Positions 1 to 11,635 of a stretch of DNA of 64,000 bases are shown here, piece by piece (position 1 is the first letter of the stretch; every line of letters begins with the position of its first letter). The stretch comes from Owenia fusiformis (Eukaryota > Annelida > Polychaeta > Sabellida > Oweniidae). The position numbers and the translations under genes were made by a program. The notes under the pieces were generated by a model, which searched no databases, was not told where the DNA came from, and worked only from the letters and a program-made list of their open reading frames with translations. The stretch spans positions 7,245,169-7,309,168 of the forward strand of contig CAIIXF020000010.1 of assembly GCA_903813345.2 (NCBI GenBank). The letters run 5' to 3'.

Positions 1-1574
1 TTCAAAGGTCATTCGATGTTATCCAGATGTCATATAACAATCATGACTTCAGATTAATAATTTTCAGGAAGTTTTCCTTCATTTTTATTGATCAATTTTA
101 TGAACTTTAATTTTGACCTATGCTTTGGCACCTCTGATATCTCAAGATCGGTTAGAGCTATTAAAGAATTGGTGCCATATCATAAAAATTTTAAAGAGTA
201 CAAATTCGACACAATTTGTACTCTTTTTGACTTTCCAAATAATATTTGACTTTCCAAGTAATGTTTTGAGTTATTTCATCAAATTTTCAAAAAGATGCTT
301 TCAGAAAATTAAAGGATGAGTCTGGGAATGAGTCTGGGTATCGACTTAGAAAATATTGAAAATTGTAATGTCTGAAGAAGCAACTCAATCACACATATTA
401 TTAAACTTCAATATCTTATCCTTCTTCTGAGAGTACAAAAATATCAATTTGTATCACAATTAATGAAGAATATTGGCATCAAAGACAGTGCATATCACTT
501 TGTCAGAATGGAAAAAAAATCAATTGCAAATATTAAATGAATTATTTATACAAAAGGCTTGAAACATATCCTCCAAAACATTGCTTACTTTCTTTGTATA
601 GACATTGAATGGCATTTCTGGATAAGTGAATTGGTGTTTATCTGGGTAATCAAGGGATTATAGTCACTCAAAGTTACTGAGCATCCAGTTTTGAGACTTC
701 AATTGTGTTGGTGAAGTTACACATATTTCAGTCAAATTCATGCTGAGCACAACATTCCGGTTTCAATTTTATAATCTCTATACATGACCCTGGTGATGAA
801 GAGTCAGAATCAGTCAAAAAACCTAAACCGGAAAACTGTGCTCATTGTGAAAACTAAAAGTGAAGCAACTTTTTTTCTGATATTTCTTACATCAAATGGC
901 AGCCATCTTGTTTTTTCCCCTTCAAATTAAACTGGCGGGAAATTCAAAAATTTGAAAAAAATTAAATATATTTCAAAAATATGATTTTCTTTTTAATTCT
1001 TCATGGGTCTAAAGTTATTTCTTCTTTGTATGTCATATATGTTGCCATTGATGTTTTTTTTCTATGATAATGACTATTTTTTTTTGTTAAGATACTTATT
1101 CTGACTCTCAGCAGGGGGTTAATTATGCATCAAAACTAGTGAAAAAGTAAATATACTTATCAAATATAACTAGGACAGTAATAAAAAACATATTTAATAT
1201 ACATTTGACTGAGGGACCAAAAGGGCATATACCCGGACACATCCTTTCCCAATTATTTGGATATGATTTTATAACTTATTATAGCAATGAATAAGTTCGA
1301 ATATGAGTATGTCATTGTGTGATACCAGCACCTTTATTAGATGTCCTAGAACCGTGGACTATTAATTTATTGATTGTTAAACTTTCGAAAGGCACGTTAA
1401 AATTTTATTTTCAGAATATAATTAGAGCAATTGTTTAGCTTATGTATTGTATTGTGTTATAATCGTGAAGTCACTCAAAGCTGCTCACTGCACTGTAAAA
1501 ATCACAGGCATAGGAAAAGACCGTCGTATCTTGCAGTTACTAGACTTGACCCTCTCCTCCATGTTTCTTTGCAG
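1..1574. other. No gene seen; probably EEF2 intron or upstream flank
   Basis: I find no convincing exon here. The stretch is AT-rich and ends in a pyrimidine-rich acceptor (tttctttgcag) feeding the EEF2 exon at 1575, so at least its right part should be EEF2 intron. The codons that normally precede that exon in EF-2 were not found in the window, so the upstream exon probably lies before base 1. A dispersed repeat occupies about 541-985. Confidence 0.5.
541..985. repeat. Dispersed repeat, copy 1 (second copy near 28.1-28.65 kb)
   Basis: Two blocks match a second site in the same order. About 541-660 (ATCCTCCAA..., gaattggtgtttatctgg) resembles 28117-28235. About 890-985 (ggaaattcaaaaatttgaa) resembles 28610-28650. 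The spacer between blocks has diverged. No terminal repeats were found, so the class is unknown. Confidence 0.45.
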
Positions 1575-2389
1575 TGTCCACAGGATGCCACAGGTGGAAT
1601 AAACTCATGTCTCAAAGGAAGGAGAGGAGACATATTCAAAGAGACTCAAATTAAAGACACTCCTTTGGTTAATGTGAAGGCCTGGCTGCCTGTTAACGAA
1701 TCTTTTGGTAAGACTGCTTTTTAACACATTTTGAATGTCAAAATTATAACGAGGTCAATGGTCTGCTTTACGTTAAGTCAACGCCCGTTACCTTCTATTT
1801 CAAAATGGCCACCTCTATTGGTCACCTCTGTATGACTCAAATCTCCATTTGTGTAAGTATCTGTTTGATCTAGGTAAGTTTCAAACATGGCAGCCATAGA
1901 GGACAGAATGACAAATAAATAAAATAATGATATATGCCATAGGTATTTGGGTTGATACGACCCTCGGAAACGCTTTGAACAATCCATTTTGACTCATATT
2001 GTGACTAGTTATATAATCAAGCAATTTTCTCTATTTCATATGAAAATACGGACCTGCCTTATTTCGATTGATGCAAGATGGAAACAATGCAACATTGAAT
2101 GTATTTGAATGCACCGTTGCTAGAAATGTTTCATCACCTGCGGAAATCATTGCGGATTTAAAAATACATTTAGGTTATGTTCATTTACCTTGCAGGATTC
2201 ACTGCTGATCTTCGTTCGAGGACACAAGGAAAAGCCTTTCCGCAAACTGTTTTTGACCATTGGCAACTGTTCAAAGGAGACGTCAATGACTCTACATCCG
2301 ATCCAGGCATCGTTGTCATAGAAACAAGAAAAAGGAAAGGATTGAAGGAAGGAATTCCGCCTCTAGATGACTTTTTTGACAAATTATAA
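1575..2389 (+). CDS. EEF2: Elongation factor 2, C-terminal end (last two exons)
   Basis: EF-2 is the GTPase that drives ribosomal translocation in the cytosol. Two exons are visible: 1575-1707 and 2196-2389 (stop), joined in phase (G|GA makes Gly) across a GT-AG intron with donor GTAAGACT and acceptor ACCTTGCAG. The product covers domain V: GGI near the start, [17 protein letters not shown] across the junction, then [10 protein letters not shown] and [11 protein letters not shown], ending in the family-typical DKL tail. The first exon differs from usual EF-2 at several otherwise conserved places (for example [13 protein letters not shown]), suggesting a diverged paralogue rather than the main housekeeping copy. 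No frame break is seen. The rest of the gene lies outside the window or was not recognised. Identity of the family is secure; orthology is not. Confidence 0.88.
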
Positions 2390-2697
2390 ATGAGGGAACA
2401 GTATCATTATGAAAAAAATCTATGGCACATTAAAGACAAATTATGTTTTTCTCTTATCACACACTTCAAGAAATGTACGTACGTTCTCTTACTACTGCTC
2501 GAAACACAATCATTAATGCTGATTCATAATCATAAGCACAACAATAAGCAGACATTTATAGAGATTGAAATTTGGCCAGTCACTTTTTTACTGGGCCACC
2601 CTGTGAGAGTTCTATATTCTTTGACTCTCCGTGAAATATTTGTTATATTAATGCCACATGGTCATTCATATTCTTATAGTCTATAGGGTATCCCATG

Positions 2698-2713
2698 CCC
2701 CCCCCCCCCCCCC
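2698..2713. repeat. Poly-C/poly-G run of 16 bases
   Basis: A homopolymer of 16 C in the 3' UTR of the EEF2-like gene, about 310 bp after the stop. It stands out in AT-rich surroundings; its length is prone to sequencing or slippage error. Confidence 0.9.
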
Positions 2714-2755
2714 TAGGCAGACTTATACCAGTGTCGTCATAATATGTATGTGTCA

Positions 2756-2761
2756 AATAAA
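2756..2761 (+). terminator. Poly(A) signal AATAAA of the EEF2-like gene
   Basis: Canonical AATAAA about 367 bp after the EEF2 stop codon, on the same strand and before the next element begins at 2798. Confidence 0.6.
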
Positions 2762-2797
2762 GTTTTAAAGCGTATTCAAAATTACGTTTGCCTTGAA

Positions 2798-3687
2798 GAC
2801 GTGTCGCAAAAAGGTGGCGCATTTGTTTTTAAGGGTATCGCGTGAATGTAACTTTGATTCCCCGGCATATTAGATATTATTCTAATTAAAGTTATATATC
2901 ATTTTAAAGCTGTTTCGATGACGTTAATTTAGATCAACTACACTCCGTCCACGATTCTTGCACGTTCTTTTTTAAAAAAGAGTTTTTTACCAAATCATCT
3001 GTCAAATATCCCCTGTTGACACGTTACATTTTGAATTATTTTTCGTCTTTTAACGCTCATAACTCAAACAATATATGACTATTATACTTATTTTTCGTTT
3101 TGATAAAGGTAGATTGAAGTTTTATTTCAAAGGATGAATTTTAGTAAGCGTCCCATATTTTGACGTCATAGAGTTTGAAAAATAGAATCTGTTGACAGCG
3201 ACCTTTTTTGCTCTTTTTTGTTACCTTCAACTTTTCAGGTGTACATTAAACAAAAAATACGAGATCAATTTTTAATAAATCATACATGATTATTTTGCTC
3301 TTAAACTCTAGTTTATTAATAAATAGTTGATTTTGTTCACAAAAGTATGTGTTTTCTGTTGTATGTGGAAAAATGGAGGACGAAAGGTTTTCAAAATTCA
3401 TTAAAATAGGCCTAATTTACGCCATTCGCTTATTTTCAAGCACATCAACACGTATATTTATTTCATCTAAAATATCAATTGATTCGTGTTTTATGATGCT
3501 CCTATCCCATTGTTAATACATATACGATATCAGAGTTATTCGCCTTAAATATTTTGAGATATAGAGGCAAATGTGGAGGACGAAAGGATTTCCATATGTG
3601 TACATTTTTATCAAAAAACGTCACATTCTGTGGTTTTAAAAAGCGAAAATGTGTAACAATGCGTGCGCGACCTTTTTGCGACACGTC
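2798..3687. mobile_element. Non-autonomous TIR element, about 890 bp
   Basis: The ends are 18-bp perfect inverted repeats: GACGTGTCGCAAAAAGGT at 2798-2815 and its reverse complement at 3670-3687. Inside, a block around ATGGAGGACGAAAGG occurs twice in direct orientation (about 3373 and 3570). No transposase coding potential and no clear target duplication were found, so the superfamily is undetermined. Confidence 0.7.
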
Positions 3688-3736
3688 CAAGTATTATGGT
3701 TCAACTCTCATATGGGAGAGAGTTACATCGTCATTT

Positions 3737-4057
3737 TAAAATTTAGTGTTTGGTCAAAATAAAGTTCAATTTTACACCACATTACCCCTTCCTGGGTCAT
3801 GTTAACAGCAGCGATTCTTTCGAGATATGACCTTAAAAGCCCTTCAAATAGGGGTGTGGAATTTGTAATCCTCTTAAAACCTTTTAAGGGACTTTAGAAG
3901 AGTTTCCTTAGAGTATCTACCCTCATCGTTCTTTTTTCCAACTTAATATCCGTCCGGCCCGAAAAACAATTGCTGATGTTAGATGGCCCGGAAGGACATA
4001 TTGAGTCGTGATTTGGTGTTAAATTGAACTTAAGTTTGGCCAAACACTGAATTTTGA
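3737..4057. mobile_element. Small TIR element (MITE-like), about 320 bp
   Basis: Imperfect inverted termini: AAAATTTAGTGTTTGGTCAAA at the left pairs with the complement of CCAAACACTGAATTTT at the right, and the match continues inward through AAGTTCAATTT and ACACCA. No coding potential. Confidence 0.55.
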
Positions 4058-4325
4058 AAAGTCTGTAAGGTACTCGTAAATAAAGTTGTTATCACTGCAC
4101 ATAAGAATCTCAGACTTTTCTTGTTATTATGTATTATGTACATGTACCAGAGGTCATAACTAAAACCACGACAACCGAAACTTTGGTCATGTTTGCCATC
4201 CACGATGGTTTACTGCAAAATGTAATTTATAAACTAATAGCCAAAACACTAAGTACTCCTACAATAGTAAAGCTATATTTTAGAACGTTTCACAGTCTGT
4301 AAAAGGATCGAATCTTGCCCTACAG

Positions 4326-4506
4326 GTGCATGCAGAAGGTACTCGGATATTGTCGAATTCGTTGCGCACTGACGTGTGATGCGTGCCATTCCAACTCGAC
4401 CGATCAACTAGAAGAACTGGGACCCAAAGCCAACGGAACTCATTCGTACACGTCCCGATTGCCCTGCGGCATTTCTTACCCCTGCAATCGGAGAACGTAT
4501 TTATGA
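4326..4506 (+). CDS. Terminal exon encoding the C-terminal half of a ShKT-like domain (partial)
   Basis: The exon follows an acceptor-like CTTGCCCTACAG and reads to a stop at 4506. Its start spells MQKVLGYCRIRCALTCDAC, matching the C-x3-C-x2-C end of ShKT domains, small disulfide-rich modules found in many secreted animal proteins including metalloproteases and nematode and cnidarian proteins. About 40 hydrophilic residues follow with two more cysteines and one N-glycosylation-like NGT. The N-terminal half of the domain and any signal peptide would be on upstream exons that I could not find between 2761 and 4325. It could be a decayed gene end. The domain call is reasonable; the function is unknown. 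Confidence 0.5.
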
Positions 4507-5181
4507 ATTCAACATTAATCGCACTTGTAAATTATAATTTTGAGTGTAGAGAATACATATGGTGTCTTTTATATATCTACCCTGTTGAGAACGTTAGAGA
4601 GAATTAATGTCAAGTTACATCTTCATTTGAGAAGGCACTTTTGCCACAATCACAATTCTAAAACATCTTGTTTTTTCTGGAAAATATCTATAAGCGATTG
4701 TTTTCATAACAATTATCGAAAAACATTGTGTCGCGAGGCGAATTAGGCGTTAGGAGGAACTACGAGCCTTCTGCAGATTGTATTCGATTGAGAAATGGAG
4801 AAATAATAGCTTGAAATCTATACAAAATCCAGAAGGGGAAACGATTGTGTGTCCCTCTATTGATGCACATCTGTAAAAATTGATGTTGTATACAACTTAA
4901 CAAAGGATCGTTCTCCTTACCAGTTTCAATTACGTCAACATTTGATATACCAATCATGTTTAAAACAAAAAGTTACTCGTAAACTTTCGACTCTATTTCA
5001 AATATTTATTCGTAGTCTATGCAGTATATTTCATAAAAGTTTCCTAAAATGGCTACCTGATATTTCCGAAATAAATCCAGGTGCCACTTGCAAAATTAAT
5101 AGTTCACGCGTGTATGATACATTGGCCTCCAAATTATGTTAAAAGTGTCTATACAAAGACGAGTGTACCTTTACATATGAC
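4507..5181. other. No gene seen
   Basis: AT-rich sequence with only short open frames that resemble nothing I recognise and have no splice support. Confidence 0.5.
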
Positions 5182-5397
5182 TTACACACAAATGGTATGC
5201 TGGAGCCTACTATTGAACCAGACTTCACCAAGTTTCTGTCCCTCATAAAATCCAGGCTCTGCCCACTTGACGTCTTCCTGACACAAATCGTATGTAACTA
5301 CTGTGTTGTTATTCTCATCGGTTTCATCAACCCTGGAAAAACAATCATCAACGTGATGTTTTGTTCCACATTCATACATTTTCATCTTTATCTTCAA
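5182..5397 (-). CDS. Unrecognised cysteine-containing exon (hypothetical)
   Basis: An open frame of about 67-71 codons on the minus strand follows an acceptor-like TTTTAATTTGAAG. It reads MKMYECGTKHHVDDCF, later TVVTYDLCQEDVKW and a short tail ending HTICV. Four cysteines and balanced charged residues make it look more like protein than random frame, and codon use is unlike the AT-rich surroundings. I recognise no family. Upstream exons would lie at higher coordinates and none was found. It could be the last exon of a secreted protein or a chance frame. Confidence 0.3.
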   Translation of the reverse strand: MKIKMKMYECGTKHHVDDCFSRVDETDENNNTVVTYDLCQEDVKWAEPGFYEGQKLGEVWFNSRLQHTICV

Positions 5398-5427
5398 ATT
5401 AAAATTAAGCGTTTGGAATTTGGACTA

Positions 5428-5500
5428 TGGGATTCGGACGAATGGCATTCGGACCATTGGGATTCGCACCAATGGGATTCGGACCATTAAGATTCGGACC
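5428..5500. repeat. 15-bp minisatellite (ATTCGGACCAATGGG type)
   Basis: About five copies of a 15-bp unit based on gattcggaccaatgg, alternating between ...CCAATG and ...CCATTG. One forward frame would read as G-F-G-P-M/L repeats and ends in a stop at about 5513, but no splice or start signal supports translation. Confidence 0.7.
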
Positions 5501-5512
5501 AATGAGGTTACC

Positions 5513-7432
5513 TCCGGGTTGACCTCTTTTAAATTTTGACTAGAACGATATTTCACTTTTGATTTTTCGTAAAATTTTGATAAATGACACTAGAAATTCA
5601 ATGTGTTGGAAAATGCTCACAAACGCATCTTCGAATTCCAAATGGTTTTAGCCTTGAGAATCAAAATGAACAAACGCTCATAAACATAAAGCATGATATC
5701 ACTATGTATATTTTAATAACCCTCTCTGCTCCATGACCCCTATCATTATCCCTTCCCTTCTCTACACGAATACACAAAAATAGCCCCAGCTACATATACA
5801 CGCCTGTTCTAATTTATAAGCTATAAGTATCTCACTGTCTTTTGGTTCGAACCCTAGCATGTATGGAGTAGCTCTCTTCAAGTTTTGTTATATACTGTCT
5901 GTGGGACTCGCCCATCCAATTTAGCGCCTCTTCCGACCTGAAAAACATACATGGACTTCGAAAACGTTTTCAGTTTTAACTGTTGATTTTAGATATGACT
6001 GACCAAATGAAATTATACAATGAGGGTCGCTACCTTTTCATTCAAAATGGTGGAAGAGTATCGACTAGCATCGCTAGCTACTCTAGCTTTGTTGGAAAAT
6101 ATCGATGTTGCATTCTGGAAGCTGCGCAATAAATGATGACATTATCAAACGCTTCATAAGTTATATAGCCTACGTTATACGGGAATAATTAACATGCTAT
6201 AAGTGAGTTGCGAAATCTCTCTATTATTTGGGGGAATAACTTATTTCTGCACACTTGGGTGTTATTTTATCAAAGATCATTGTAATGATAGTATTTTAGG
6301 TGGTAACGAATATATTGATAAGTCATTGTACAAGTTGAATTTGTTTGCGATCTTTTCGCTACATACATCACCGATTATGAATATAAAAAGAAATAGGAAA
6401 TATAGACTAGAAGTTAGTCTACACGAAGACATACGTGAAATGATGCTCTGCAGAAACCCGGAGATACAGCAAAGCTAAGCCAACCATCTGAAATATGGAA
6501 TTTGGTCAACATGTTGAGATTTAGGTCGCAATTATCAAGAATCATTCTTTAGGTCCGGGCCTCACTTAGCTCAGCCCTCAAAGCCATGGCCATCCTTCAT
6601 CAAAAGCTTCATTCAAAGCATTGCTCACTCAGTTCATTATGAAGAGAAGTGAAATACCATTGGGCTAAGGAAGATCAAGAATACTGAGTAGAATGCTATA
6701 GTAAATGGAAAATAGTTTGTTTTCCGTAATTTGAAAAGAGTAGTCCAAGGCTAACAAGGCACTTACATGCAAAATGTCACCACCTACCATTTGTTTCAGA
6801 CGCCGAACGTTAACCGCCAACCAACACCAACCTTCGAACACCGTCCACAAAAAATTAAGACGATGACATTGTGTTGAAAATAAGCTGGATAAGTGGTTAT
6901 TTAGATAAAATTCAGCTTTGTGTCAACTTCTGACAACTTCTGACTTTAAAATCCCAAGATTTCAAAAAACAAGTTGCACCCCTACAAGTTTGGGCCCCTT
7001 AAACCAAAAGTTGGGCCCATATTTTGAAAATATAAGGCCTATTTTTGATAAATTGGCCTAAAAAGGCCAAATAATGCCCAAAAAGATCCATTTTTGAGGC
7101 CCCATAAACTTCTAAAAATCTTTAGGGCCCTAGTCTCCCGTCTGCTATGGCATCTTAGACCCTTTAAGAGACTAAGAATACCATTTCATTACTTGAATAT
7201 TTCATTTTCATATTATTTCCTGACTAATCCGAAATGATACAATAATATATAGTATCTGATATTTGAATGATTATCGATTAGCTATCATTTTGCGCATTGC
7301 CTTTAAATATGCATCAATCCGATGCATCAAAGTCAAGTTCTGATCCCAAAGAATCTTTATGGTTGAACCAATTGATTTTAGAGTAGGCATTCTCACGTTT
7401 TCGGGAATACAATCGCTCAGAATACTACACGA
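5513..7432. other. Non-coding stretch with one dispersed repeat
   Basis: No supported exon. A GTCACCACC-type dispersed repeat sits at 6763-6850. Around 6985-7110 the sequence is rich in GGCC and GGGCCC words (ttgggcccatatttt, aaaaaggccaaataatg) that can fold locally. Confidence 0.45.
6763..6850. repeat. GTCACCACC-family dispersed repeat, copy 1
   Basis: Contains acatgcaaaatgtcaccac followed by CATTTGTT and a CCAAC/CACCAACC tract. Closely similar copies occur near 47278 and 63606, and an inverted one near 37796. Confidence 0.6.
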
Positions 7433-8673
7433 GTACACGGTGCCCATGTCAAGCTGCGCGCCTACTTAGGCGCGCAGTTTGTTTCGATCACAAACTGCGT
7501 GCCTAAGAACATTGCATCATTTAAGTTGGAGTCTGTATTTTGAAACGTAATTTAAAGACATTTATCCTGCATTGTTTTCTTGTTCAATGCGTTCATTCTG
7601 TGGCGAATATACGAATCTTGCAAATACTAGCAACAACTATGTGCAAATGAATCTAAGTTTTAAAACATAAGCATATTAATGTCATTTTCGTCACTGATTT
7701 AACGGGAATGTATATACGTAAATCGATCTAGCACTTTAAACATAAATGACAAATACTTTAGACTCGTTTTATATTTAGTTCCTTACACATTTATCATGTA
7801 TAATTCAAAATATTTCGAGATAAAACAGATAATCAGGAGATTAAAAAGAAATAAATCACAAACTGCGCGCCTATTTTAGCCAGAAATTACAAACTGTGTG
7901 CATACACTATTAAAACTATACATATTATCATTGGAATTTCTACAGAGGCACGTGTAGGTGTTTTTCACATAGCTTTGGAAATTTTACTTTTTCGTCAGAT
8001 TTTATGAGATTTTCATATTGAAAGTCAAAATGTATAATAGAAGTGACAATTAAGTTGGGAACGAAAAAAACTTTTATTTTCAGAATCTTGGTGGATGGAC
8101 TCTCATAGTGTTTCAATTATAGGGTTCTACTATTAGACACATATGTGCCTTGTATGGCGCTTATGTTTTCTAATAATACAAAACAAGCTTGGATAGGCAC
8201 GCAGTTTGGGAAATACATGTGAATATAGGCGCGCAGTTTGACAAGAAAAATGTTTAAATCACGTTTATGGCGTATTATCGTTTTGAACACAAACTTTGCT
8301 GATTTAATCAGATGGAGGGATCCTATATATTCTATCATACACAGACACAATGGCTGAATAAACGGCAAATGACGATAAAAAGACATAGATATAACTTTAC
8401 ACTGTAAATTTTGAACACAGAAGTTACTGAAGACCCTTATATTGAGATAACTAGGTTTACATCGGGAAAAACATTGAGTACTATGAGTAAATTAAGTTCA
8501 TCTTCTCAGAATGGTACTATCTTTAGAACGAGACTAACCTTGTATTTTTCGTATTTTGGCTCTTTTTGGGAGTCGTGTCCTCCCCGTCTTCCATTTTGAA
8601 ATATGCACGCAGTTTGTCAGAGTTTCAAACTGCGTGCCTTGTAGGCACGCTGCTTGACATGGGCATCGTGTAC
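7433..8673. mobile_element. 1.24-kb TIR element with reiterated GCGCGCAGTTTG subrepeats
   Basis: Left end GTACACGGTGCCCATGTCAA pairs with the right end (GTACACGATGCCCATGTCAA on the other strand). The inverted similarity continues about 75 bp and includes back-to-back copies of CAAACTGCGYGCCT. The same roughly 13-bp word recurs inside in both orientations near 7486, 7858, 8197, 8226, 8606 and 8625. No transposase is seen, so this is a non-autonomous DNA transposon of unknown superfamily. The repeated word is a candidate transposase-binding site. Confidence 0.75.
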
Positions 8674-9171
8674 TAGGTAACAACAAATACACAAAAGTCA
8701 CGATACAAAGGCCCTTAACCAGGATAGCTATATGAATGTTTTCTGTACCATGTGATTTCAATGATAATTTTAAGCGCTTTTTCAAGAAACAAAATCAAAC
8801 ATACAAAGGATAATCTGAAAACAATAAGTCAGGACTTGAACATATTATTGTTTTTAATGAAGCGTTTAATGCATTGGTCTGGTATTCAATCGGTATTGAT
8901 CAACTTAATTATAGGTTAATCGGCTATTAATGTTGAATAGGCTTTTCCGAGCAATGTCCTTTCTCTAAGGATAAACATGTCTCTTGACAATATCCACCAA
9001 TCTTACATTTGAAAGTCTCCGCCATTTACTTCCCTCTTGCAGCTTGTAGTGGTGATGTATGTATTGTACGGGGAGTCACAAGGGCTAAGTGAAAGGTTAA
9101 ATTACCAAAAGTATCTAAACCTTACTGATAATTTCTGGTTCCAGTCGTCCAAATGCATGGACGGTAACCCC
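8674..9171. other. No gene seen
   Basis: Unique-looking AT-rich sequence between two transposons; no supported exon. Confidence 0.5.
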
Positions 9172-9940
9172 CTATCACACCAAAACTAGTTCTTACCCGT
9201 CCTTGCCAGTCCTACGAAAACGGGCTCAATCTGACTGTGGTCGGGAAATATGTCTAAAATAATTAGCTACTTCGTTCATAAACAGTCTTCAATACGTCCA
9301 TCTCAATTGCAGTTCGTTCAGGTCGGACCACGTCGGTTTGCAACGTTGTATAACGCGTCCCTTAGTCTAGAAGGTCATCATGACCTGATTACCGAACGGA
9401 ATGGTCGCCATCGAATTTTGAATCGATTCAAAATTCTAAATCACATTCCCCGTCCGGGAAAGTCCATGAAGTTCGTAAACAGACCGTAGAACGTTGTAGC
9501 TACGTTCATTCCGTTCGCACACAGTTTAAAACCAGTTTTGAAGAACGCAGTGGCAACTTGCTTGGTGTGATAGCTATATTTTTGCTAACTCGTTGATAAA
9601 TACGTTCTTAATCAGTTTGCAATTAGTTCTACCTCGTTCTCAATACGTCCTCAGACAGTTCAAATCGTTGTAAAAACGTCCCTAGTAGGATTGAAGTACG
9701 ACGGTTTCGTTCGTAGTACGTCCAGCTCGTCGTTAGTAGGTTGTCACTCGTTCTAATTTGAGAACGTGACGACCAAGAGAACATTTTGAGCATGTTCTAA
9801 GTTCTAGAGGACCTACCCGTTCGAGTACGTTCGACGAAGTTTGTAAATAGACCCCAAACGGTTCTAAGTACGTCCAGTCCGTTCGTACACAGTTGAAAAC
9901 CGTTTTCGAGAACGTAGTGAGAACTAGTTTGGTGTGATAG
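9172..9940. mobile_element. TIR element with CTATCACACCAAA ends, full copy (769 bp)
   Basis: Left end CTATCACACCAAAACTAGTT and right end AACTAGTTTGGTGTGATAG are inverted repeats. The interior is richer in CG (many ACGT, TCGTTC words) than the flanks. The left half reappears in inverted orientation at 26862-27242, which confirms it as a family. No coding capacity. Confidence 0.75.
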
Positions 9941-10709
9941 TAGGGTTAATAAGATTGACTTTCCAAGATGACTCTCCTACTTATCTTTTTTTTAAAAAGC
10001 ACATCTTTAAAAAATATATTTATATGCTAGAGCTATTTTATCTAAATGAAAATGATACATTTCCTATTAATCAATCAGTATTTCAATCGCATCCAGTAAC
10101 ATACAATATTTAAGTTTAATTACGTTATGGAGGGAATGTTGTAACAGGGACGTCCATACACTCCTCAATAAGTCTGGTAACTCGAAGTCCCTTTTGAATG
10201 ACGATCTCAACAAAATAAATCTAAATACTAGTATTGTAATTAAGGAATACAATTTCAAGCACTGACAGGCGACAGGCTATGCTATCCAATAAAAACAATC
10301 GGTTCCCAAACTTATACAGAGAGCGTATCTGCAATTTTGTACAGTATTTCCTTAATGAGATCCTCATTTAATGAAAAATACACTCAAATTAAAATATCAA
10401 GCAAATGTGGATCTGGTCCATATATTTCCATAAATAGGCATCTTCACCTCGAATACTCATGCCATGTAACATATACTAGGATGAAATATAAAATAGTTTA
10501 ATTAATACTTACATGAAACATCACGGAGGCATCCATCTTTGTAATTACAAAACCACACATGTGTCGCCACCTAACAGTAATGATATTAACGAAATGTAAA
10601 CATGCCAATCTGCATTAATTGGGACATTAGATGTTAAATCAAGCTTGACAGTTTATAATGTCATAATATGCATATGTACGAAAATGATAATCAATAGCAA
10701 TTACATGTA
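9941..10709. other. No gene seen
   Basis: AT-rich spacer without supported exons. It ends in the TA (10708-10709) that is duplicated around the following mariner relic. Confidence 0.5.
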
Positions 10710-11563
10710 CGAGGGTGGTTCATAAAGTAAGGTGCACTTTGATCTAATTTCAAGAGTTTCTAATATTTATTCTAAAAACTTCAGACACTTATAAACATAC
10801 TATTAAGGAATCATTTCTACAATTTTCAACAGTGAAAGTCAAAAACTCCTCAAATGAGGCATGTTTCCGTGCTTGGGACGCAGGTAGGTCAGGTATTTTC
10901 AAGTGTGCTAGTTTAGCAGCTTATCATTCAAATATTTTAATTTGAATGTTTATTCAGCTCTCCTTCATTGGTTTTCCTCAAATTAAGCACCTCCATATGA
11001 TATACATTTTTTGGGTTTTACTACCCAAGAACTGAATGCTGAGGGCTCTAACTTCTTCATCAATTCTACCCTATTGATAATTTCAGGTGTGGTGATAGTG
11101 GTCCTGCCAGATATGGGCAAATCTTTAATTCTTGTGCCTCCTAGTGTTTGTACCACCTGAACACATTCTTTATAGCACACGCTTTGTCCTCATGCATTGT
11201 CTAGACACGCTCAGGGTATCCAGTTGTGTTTTACCTTTATATACACAGTGTCTTATCGGTCATCTTTGTTTTCTTCTTGGTTGGCCTTCCATTTTGACCC
11301 AAAATGGCTGATTTTCTGGGTCAGGTGTGTAATTTGGTGTCTGTTTGCCTTAAAATGATATTCCACACACAAAGCACCTTATGACATTATAGTAGCACAT
11401 GGTTACTTTAGAAACATTGAAAACTATAAAAAGAAATAACTGTCATCATATTTGAATATAATAAATAACGTTTTATATACTAAAAGCAACAAACCATACA
11501 TGCGACAAATGTGCGTGCATTCAAATGAGATCAAAGTGCACCTTATTTTATGAACCACCCTCG
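10710..11563 (-). mobile_element. Degenerate mariner-like element (854 bp)
   Basis: Termini CGAGGGTGGTTCATAAAGTA (left) and the complement at 11529-11563 form a long inverted repeat, flanked by TA dinucleotides at 10708-10709 and 11564-11565 as expected for Tc1/mariner target duplication. On the minus strand at 10983-11180 a fragment reads SGRTTITTPEIINRVEL, like the GRP-x-TPE linker and HTH region of mariner transposases. The catalytic DDD/E part is missing or unrecognisable, so the copy is dead or non-autonomous. Confidence 0.75.
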
Positions 11564-11635
11564 TATGAAATAAAATTAGCATCCAGAATCAGCATACAGA
11601 ATAAGCCTCTGTCAACAAAGCATGACATACCAAAA

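Noticed and set aside
5428-5513. Possible G-F-G-P-M repeat peptide
   Set aside because: Only five 15-bp copies, no start, signal or splice site in frame; treated as a minisatellite.
5844-5854. GGTTCGAACCC, a perfect B-box-like word suggesting a tRNA or SINE
   Set aside because: No A box at the right distance on either strand and no cloverleaf; the word is self-complementary and can arise by chance.
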